From NCBI GenBank assembly GCA_015680685.1, contig MNCI01007938.1:259005-323004 (forward strand): 64,000 nt of DNA, written 5' to 3'. Position numbers and translations under genes: made by a program. Below the pieces are notes generated by a model. It saw only the letters and a program-made list of their open reading frames with translations, was not told where the DNA came from and searched no databases. Within the stretch, counting starts at the first letter, position 1. Every line of letters starts with the position of its first letter. Shown here in pieces: positions 57,430 through 64,000 of the stretch. Origin of the DNA: Gnetum montanum. Taxonomy: Eukaryota; Streptophyta; Gnetopsida; Gnetales; Gnetaceae.

Positions 57430-58860
57430 CAAGTGGAAGCTTGATGGCTTTTCTAGATTCAAGATGAATCTAGAATTTTTCACTCAACACCTCCTTACGA
57501 AACTAATGAGCTTCTATCACAATAATGTCTAGTTCCACTATCCCATAGAGATCATATGCCTTCTTAACACTATTTCAATGTAGTATTTTTTATTTTCCAT
57601 AAATTGCAACTTGTTCTTTTCATAAACTATTTTTTTCTATTATGTGATTTAAAAAATCTTTGATAAGGTTTGCAGTGGGCATAAATCCAAGCTTATGGAG
57701 CCCTATTTTCTTATATATCTGTCATCATTCTTTCATTTATTTTGTAGACTAAAGGCCTAATTTCTCTATTAAATCATGGTCTTTATTAAAGCTTAATAAG
57801 TCTCCTTCTTCTACTTCTAGCTCTAAGCATGCAACATTGATCCATTGTTGAAGCTAGTAGATGTTTAGATTAAATTATTACAAGTATTCCAAGAAAGAAA
57901 AAGTATCAACATCCTAGAATTTTTGAGATGCCTCTTCTTTTCCTTTGTGTGACATCTTGGTTTTTTTCTTTTTTATGATTTTGTAAGGAACCTAAATCTT
58001 TTCTTCATGCTTCAATGGCTACTCTATTTCTAACCTTAGCTCTGTTTCAGCTCTTAGCTTTATTTCTTAATTGTTGCATGTTTGAAATCCACATGGATTC
58101 CACTTATTAATATTTAGAGCTCTATTTTTTAATTCACTTACTTTTAAATAAGTTTTTCAACTTAGTTCCTAACACATATTGCAAGCTTTGATTTCATTGA
58201 TCTATCTCATTAAGAGCTTAAGAGTTTATGCTTTAAGGATTAAGAACTTAGAAGGGGAAGGATGAATAAGTACTAGTTAAAATTTTCACCTGCCACACAA
58301 AAACACAAACTTTACATGATTCTCCAACGTTGGGTACCTCCACACTTGAAGGGTAGAAACCTTACATACCTCTAGACTTTGTTTCTTTAAAATTATAATT
58401 TGAAGGATACCACACCCTATACAAGCACTAAGCTCCATACCAAAGTGTTTCATTGTTGCAAAACCACTCAACCCCACAAGATCCCAACAAGATCAATATG
58501 TGGTTTCAAGGATCTAACAACCTTTACAAAGTTAAGCTCCACTCCAAAGTGTTTTGATGTTGTAAAACCAGTCAATCCCATAGGATCCCAGCAAGCTTAA
58601 TACAAATTCCTTCTCACAAAAAGCACATCAACAAGCAAAAATAATGTAAAAAAAAAAAATGTAACTACAATTACAAGACCTTTCCATTGAGGCTCAACTC
58701 AACAAAAAAACAAGCAAATGATGTGACAATGAAGGACAAGAATAAAATAGCATAGATATGACAACGATTGCATTAATATTAACCATTCTTGCTCAATTCC
58801 CAAGAATTTAGAGTTTTCTTATAGCATTAAAATTTTTGAAAATACCTTAAAATTCATGCA
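57430..58860. other. unassigned region with a 104-bp period repeat
   Basis: No coding domain recognised. AGCTCCATACCAAAGTGTTT at 58431 and AGCTCCACTCCAAAGTGTTT at 58535 start two imperfect direct copies (to about 58610) sharing TGTTG.AAAACCA.TCAA and AGATCCCA.CAAG-like text. Confidence 0.5.
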
Positions 58861-59819
58861 AATATCCAATGGCTAGTGTAGATGTCTTCTTCAAATTTGG
58901 AATCTCTACCTAAGCTTAGCCTCAATTCTAGAGAGACATCTCTTTGAAGAATGGGACACCTCTCATGAGACTTCTTCTTTCCAAAGGGGATGTCTCCTAT
59001 TTTTTGAATACATCTTCCTATGAATCCATTCTTTTTTGCTGATACATCTACTATTTCTTAGAGACATATCCTCAACTTAGGAGCTCTTTTTTTTAGGCTT
59101 TCTCTCATTCATTTGGCTTCTTCCCAATCCTTGAAGCATCTCAAATTTGTTTATATCTTTTTTTTATCCTTATATACACTCTCATCTTGCCTATGAAGTC
59201 TTCACTTTAACAACCTATTATATATTTCATTCCCTTGAGTCCTTATTCATGATGTGTAGTTCTTGTTCATGACCTATAAATAGATGATTCACAATAAACA
59301 TTCTTTGTTCTTTATTTTCCTTAAGGTTTTGGCATACCAAAAGGTCAAAAATATCCCCCTTTTTAGTGATTTCCAAACCTTAAGAAAATGGATTGGTAGG
59401 TCCAAAAATCCATTGATCTAGAAATGATATTTGTACTCTACTTATAAGTCATTAAGAACATTTGTGAATGAGAACACTTATGACCAAGAACCTTGGAATA
59501 AGAGTATTATTACCATTATAACATCAAAAGGATAATCATTGATACCATCATAAAGTTAGATTAGTTTTCATCAAGTTTATCCATAATATTATCAAAATAA
59601 TATTTCTCATGACACTAGTTCAAATATATCTACAATATCCCAATGGTGTTCAATTTATAAAATCATAGTCACATCATATGTAATCATATTATAAGTTAAT
59701 TTTCATCACAATTACAAATGATATTCATAATAGCATAATATGCTCAATGAAATGAAACTCTCATTCATGCTTAATCAATTCTTAAATGCTCAATCAATTT
59801 TCAAATCAAATTGCAAATT
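58861..59819 (-). repeat. probable 3' LTR of the copia element
   Basis: It lies directly beyond the copia polypurine tract. Between 58870 and 59060 it holds GATGTCTTCTTC, GAGACATCTC, GACACCTCTC, GATGTCTCC and similar words, like the U3 motif field of the GyA LTR. The outer boundary and a partner LTR were not found. Confidence 0.4.
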
Positions 59820-61399
59820 CTCCCCATTTTTTGACATCATCAAAAAGGAGTGGACCCAAACAACTCACAATAAGATAGATCAAAGAATCCATAGTTGCCA
59901 CCAAAGAGAGACCCTATAAAAAATATCGAAATATATTTTCATAAGCACCAAAATTTCATAAAGGATATATTAGTATACAAATAAAGCAATTTCTTTGATC
60001 ACATGTATCTTCGGGAAGATTTTAGGTAAATTATCTATTTATTTTCAAAACTTCCTAAGAGACCTTCAAATTAAACATGTGAGTATTTCTTGCTTCAATT
60101 TAGAATTAGGGGCATAAGTGCTCAAGGAGGATATACAAACATTTTTCTAAAGAAGAAAATAAATTAAAAAGTACACATCTCTTAGCATTGATTGCATAGG
60201 GTTGATGATGATAACTCAATTTCCATTAAGAGCTACCCCTTATCTGTTCACATAGCTAAAATTAATGAGTCACAAAAAGTCCAAACATGATTGAGCCAAG
60301 CCTTTTAATTAAGATTCAAGATTATTTAAACCACTCACTAAAGTCCAAAGTTTGAGCATTTAGAAATATGTAACCTATGTTTTTAACCAATATCTCATGA
60401 TTCTATAATCCTCCAATATCTTATTCTCTTTTGAGACATCAAGAAAATCTTAGTAATTTCATGGCAAGAGAGTAAATACGTATCCAAGTTTCAAGAATTA
60501 GATCAATTTTCTCATAAGAAAGGTCAAACAAACACATATCATGCTAAACTCCATACTTTTAATAGATTTCTATAAAGAAACTGATGATCAATCTTAGGTA
60601 ATAGAAATGTTAAAGATTCAAGAAAATATTGTTCTTTTATCTTTAATCAATATCATATGAATATATCCTTTTATTTGTCATCCTAAGACTTATGTCTTGG
60701 AGAAGATCTTCATAGACTTCCAAGTATGCATTCTTCATAATAGTTCATAAGGTCCAAGCTCTCCCTACATATGTGGGTATCTATTTCTTTAACATTTTCA
60801 AAATATGAAGAAAAATTTTCATAATATTTCTTGTTAAAAATATTGTATAATCCATCAAGATTTGTATAAAGATAGAAAATTAGTAAGCACATATAAAAAA
60901 AATACCTTTCCTTATCATTTTTCTACAGAACTTGTTAAAATCAATGGCATCTTATGATAAACAAGGATGCAACTTTATTCTAGATTCTTAGACTCTATTT
61001 TTCTACAAGAATAAGCCTTTTTAATGACATCTATGCAACTAAAAAGTTTAAGCATGGGAGATAGATATACTATTTTTATCTTCTTCCCTACAGATAGAGA
61101 TATATATTTCACATAGCCAATTTATAAACTATTCAAGGACAGACCAAAATTTTAACTGGAAAGTAAGGAAATAGAAACTTACCATGACTTACCTTACTTG
61201 CATTTGAGATAAAAGTATTTATGAGGTTTGAGATGAGGTCCTCTATCATGGAGTACCTCCTTACCCCTTAAATTTCTTTCATCAGCTCTCTTGTACAATG
61301 AACAAACTTGCTTATGTTCTTCATGATAATAGAATTCTTCATCATCTTCTATATCATCCATCCTTTCAAGGAAATTTCCAATTTTTCACTCATCTTCAT

Positions 61400-61849
61400 T
61401 CCAAGTTATTGCTTCCTATAAAATACTCTTAGTACGAACCTTTTGGCATGACCAAACATCAATGCTATTTTGACCAACATAAGGATAACCAAAATCTTGT
61501 TTAATTCCATAATTTTTACAAACAAATGAGGTGCTCTCCTCATGAATAGGGTTATCAAACCTAATTTCACTTGAGCTAGAGCATATCTTTTTGTAGGGTT
61601 TCTTCCAAATCTTTACTCCTACATTAATTTTCACTGACCACTTCTTCTTGAGAATCCCTAAATTTCTTTTCATCTAAAGGGATTAGTAGTTGAATCTCAA
61701 TCTTTATGTTTGAGATTTCTCAATTTAATTTGGAAGATAAGATATGAATTTTAGAAAATTTTCTATTCGTATTCTTCCTTACCTTATTAAGTAAATAATG
61801 TAGGATAAGAATTTCCTCACATAATTCACTATACATTTCATCATACTTA
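61400..61849 (-). other. copia gag-pol spacer remnant
   Basis: An open frame at 61673-61416 on the minus strand follows gag in the same orientation, but its product (Lys-rich N-terminus, one CKNYG) matches no domain I can name. It may be a degraded protease region. Confidence 0.3.
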
Positions 61850-62572
61850 CATCTTTGTTTATCAAAATTTATGATGAATTTTCATTTGTAAGGGCCATGC
61901 GAATAAGCTAAGAATCTTTTGTGGTGCTATCCACTTATTCTTCACTGTACTCTCCATAATCCCACCTATTGTAGAAGTTTGTCTTTTTCGTATCCACATC
62001 AGTCCACTCTCTTCATTGTAACCTGCCATTGCTAGGACATTTAGAGGCCACATAGCCTCTTCCCCCACATATCCAACATTCTTTTGAAAGGAATAAAAAT
62101 TAGAGTTTGAAAATTTCTTACTTATGTCCTTACCTTTGGTGCTGGATTGGTTGGATCCTTGTTAATAGAAGCTCTTACCCTTTTTTACTAAAAGCCTTTG
62201 AAGCCTTCTTAATAGAAGGGTAATTTCTTCCTGATTGTTCATCTCTTGATCTTCTGGGTCCTTCTCTTTGGATGCTAATTCCAAGGAAATGGACTTTTCT
62301 TTTATTACCCCTTTACTTATAAGATTCATTTCAAGAGCATTTTGGAGCTCCTCAATTTTTAGAATCAGAAAATTTATAATCTCTTCCATAGTTATAAGTT
62401 CATATTATAGTTGGAGTATCCTAATCATTTTTATTATTACATCACTTTCAAGTAAGTCCTTGCCTATAACTCTAATCGCTACAACTAGATCATTGGCCCT
62501 AGAGAAATAATCTTTTATCTTCTCATCTTCTCTTATTTTGAGTTTGTCGTACTCATTTTGTGATAAAGTTAA
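61850..62572 (-). pseudogene. copia gag (UBN2-type) with altered zinc knuckle
   Basis: The minus strand reads NEYDKLKIREDEKIKDYFSR then ANDLVVAIRVIGKDLLESDV (62555-62440), the UBN2 gag domain of copia elements, then TIDELQ-like IEELQNALEMN and EEITLLLRRLQRLLVKKGKS (62389-62162). The zinc knuckle near 62080-62030 is CWICGGRGYVASKCPS, a CCHC motif with Tyr for His. The N-terminus is missing because TatE is inserted there. Confidence 0.75.
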
Positions 62573-62576
62573 TTTT

Positions 62577-63431
62577 TGTTAGGATGTGATATCATATCTA
62601 TGATATCCTAGCAATGATGTCGTAGATACCATATCATGGTACATCATACATCATCATTGATGCAATGTCATGAGATGTGTGTAGCCCTATAAATACTAAC
62701 ACTTGGGTGCACAATCTACAACTTGTGATTCCAAGTCTTAGGAAAACTCTTGCAATTTTATTTTGTAATTGTAGTAAAGAGTGAATGCATGTAGTGTGAT
62801 GTTTGATAGTTTTCTAGTGTCTTTATTCGAGTGAATTGTAGTTAGAGGTAGTTCATGATAGCAATAAAGATCAAGATTCCTTTCCATCATTGTAGCATTC
62901 CCTTAGTTTTACTTTCTTACTTAGCATACTTTTTACTATTTCCATAGCTTAACACTTTACATTCCAAGAACTTTATTTTACATGTCATTAGTAAGTGGAA
63001 TGGATACAACTAGTTTGGAGTGATAAGTGTAGTTATTTGGTAACCTAGTAGTGGCATTGCTTTATTCACTTAGTAGTAATACTACTTGGTAATCCCAATG
63101 ATAACTACATGAGTCCAAGGCATGTATGATAGACCAAGACTAGATATCCATCGCATTAGGCTAAGATAGGTTTATCTTTTCTTAGTTAACTAGACATAGA
63201 ACATATTCAATCATGCTTACTTTACGAGCACTTAATAGCTTAATCATACACCTCACTAAGAGCTAAACCATACACCTGAATTTCACTAACTCAAAGTAGG
63301 AAGATAATTATCTTAAACTTAACTTTAATTACTAGCATAATTACATTGTACATTCATGGATTATCATTTAGTCACATGCTAGCACTCATCACTTGTATGG
63401 TAGAGTGTTGGGATTGCTCCACCACTCATGA
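62577..63431 (+). repeat. TatE 5' LTR
   Basis: Starts TGTTAGGATGTGATATC, with GATATC again at 62604-62609, and ends CACTCATGA. TATAAATA lies at about 62691-62698. The poly(A) stem-loop is at 62820-62870 (TCTTTATT/AATAAAGA). TTGGTAACCTAGTAG (about 63037) and TTGGTAATCC (about 63087) are shared with the TatA and TatC LTRs. Confidence 0.7.
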
Positions 63432-63450
63432 TTGGTGTTGTTGTCAAGGA
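63432..63450 (+). promoter_or_regulatory. TatE primer-binding site (tRNA-Asp type)
   Basis: TTGGTGTTGTTGTCAAGGA follows the LTR. It is TGGCGCCGTTGCCGGGGA with mainly C-to-T and G-to-A changes. Confidence 0.7.
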
Positions 63451-63598
63451 TGTGTTACTATGTGCTAAGTAATTGATCTTATAGAGTTCATTATATTAAG
63501 AACCACAAAGTCTACCCTTATACCTAAAATCAATTTTAATTACACACACATAAGTTAAGCATAAAAACTATAACATGGCTTTGAAATAAAGAGAAAAG

Positions 63599-64000
63599 AT
63601 GTCACCTCCCAAAGAACTACAAAACATTTTATTACATAAATCATGATGACGAAGAATGAAGTGCACTAATGCAAACAAGAGTTTCATATGCTCATAATGA
63701 TCCATACTATCCTAACTTTACATTCATCCTTCATCATGATGAATAATTTAGATGGAGGGATATACAAGGAAACATGGTCCTACCACCAAAGCACTCCATA
63801 CCACTAATGTTTTAAGCAACCCTCAAGAAGGCCAACTCAAGTCCTAAACAAGAAGGATATCAAGTCACAAAAAACATGACCAAGTTATACCAACAAATAG
63901 AGGCTTACAAACGAGGGATGTTATTATAGAAGCTTAGCATGGAGAAAAGGGAAAGAAATCCCCTCAAAAAATTTTCCTTGAGGAAATTAAAGATACCTCA
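63599..64000 (+). pseudogene. TatE gag, N-terminal part
   Basis: The ATG at 63599 begins MSPPKELQ. In the local frame near 63690-63800 the text reads NDPYYPNFTFILHHDE, a stop, FRWRDIQGNMVLPPKHSIP. This is the same N-terminal block as TatA and TatC gag. Several stops show that it is not functional. Cut by the window end. Confidence 0.6.

Larger units (their letters stand above)
59820..62576 (-). mobile_element. copia (Sirevirus-like) element remnant, pol missing
   Basis: The minus strand has GATGATGTCAAAAAATGGGG then AGA (59822-59850), the typical copia/Sirevirus sequence at the polypurine tract. Gag lies at 62570-61850. The interval 59850-61400 shows no integrase or RT, so pol is deleted or beyond recognition. 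The 5' part of the element is cut at 62576 by the TatE LTR. Confidence 0.65.
62577..64000 (+). mobile_element. Tat-like element 'TatE' (5' end; continues past the window)
   Basis: 5' LTR 62577-63431, then PBS and the start of gag. It is inserted in the copia gag, so it is younger than that element. Its 3' end lies outside the window. Confidence 0.75.

Overview
The window looks like a gene-poor stretch of a large nuclear plant genome. It is AT-rich, has no intact protein-coding gene, and is built almost entirely of old, nested LTR retrotransposons whose reading frames are full of stops. The recognisable cellular genes are plant-type: a Rab7/RabG3 GTPase, an EH-domain protein and PPR proteins. 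All are broken copies or fragments. The advanced decay and the low gene content would fit a gymnosperm or another giant plant genome, but the species cannot be fixed from the sequence alone. One N at 24342 marks an assembly gap.

Layout. 1-800: an EH-domain (Pan1/AtEH-like) pseudogene on the minus strand, a hexanucleotide-like tract and a PPR-like fragment. 1015-1510: a reverse transcriptase (RT) fragment that recurs inverted at 30512-31045. 1833-8397: a Ty3/gypsy element on the minus strand with both LTRs, an initiator-Met primer-binding site (PBS), gag, protease, RT, RNase H and integrase ('GyA'). 8400-14960: AT-rich remnants, including an LTR end with its PBS near 9860, a LINE ORF2 tail (11324-11760) and two fields of repeated CATGA/TCATGG motifs. 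14963-24541: a full-length Tat/Athila-like Ty3/gypsy element on the plus strand ('TatA'), with a tRNA-Asp-type PBS. 24900-29300: a second chromovirus-like gypsy element on the plus strand, heavily decayed ('GyB'). 31082-32117: a PPR fragment, then an intronless Rab7 retropseudogene.

32820-42351: a Tat element on the minus strand lacking its 3' LTR ('TatB'). 42352-47566: the remains of a Tat-type post-integrase reading frame without pol ('TatD'). 47571-57424: a complete-ended Tat element on the minus strand with a perfect ACTAG target-site duplication, most of pol deleted and a large extra reading frame after integrase ('TatC'). 59820-62576: a copia element on the minus strand without pol, cut inside gag by the 5' LTR of another Tat element ('TatE', plus strand, 62577 to beyond the window end).

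Main points of interest. (1) Four Tat LTR families share a compound stem-loop in which the AATAAA poly(A) signal lies in one arm (AATAAAGA) and its exact complement (TCTTTATT) in the other, with a loop of 35-38 nt. This resembles the poly(A) hairpin of some retroviruses. (2) Each LTR family has its own short, often palindromic motif repeated in the presumed U3. (3) Several Tat elements carry, or are remnants of, a long post-integrase frame with a transposon-associated N-terminal domain and a coiled-coil C-terminal part. (4) TatC lost about 3 kb of pol at a junction filled with inverted and direct copies of flanking sequence.
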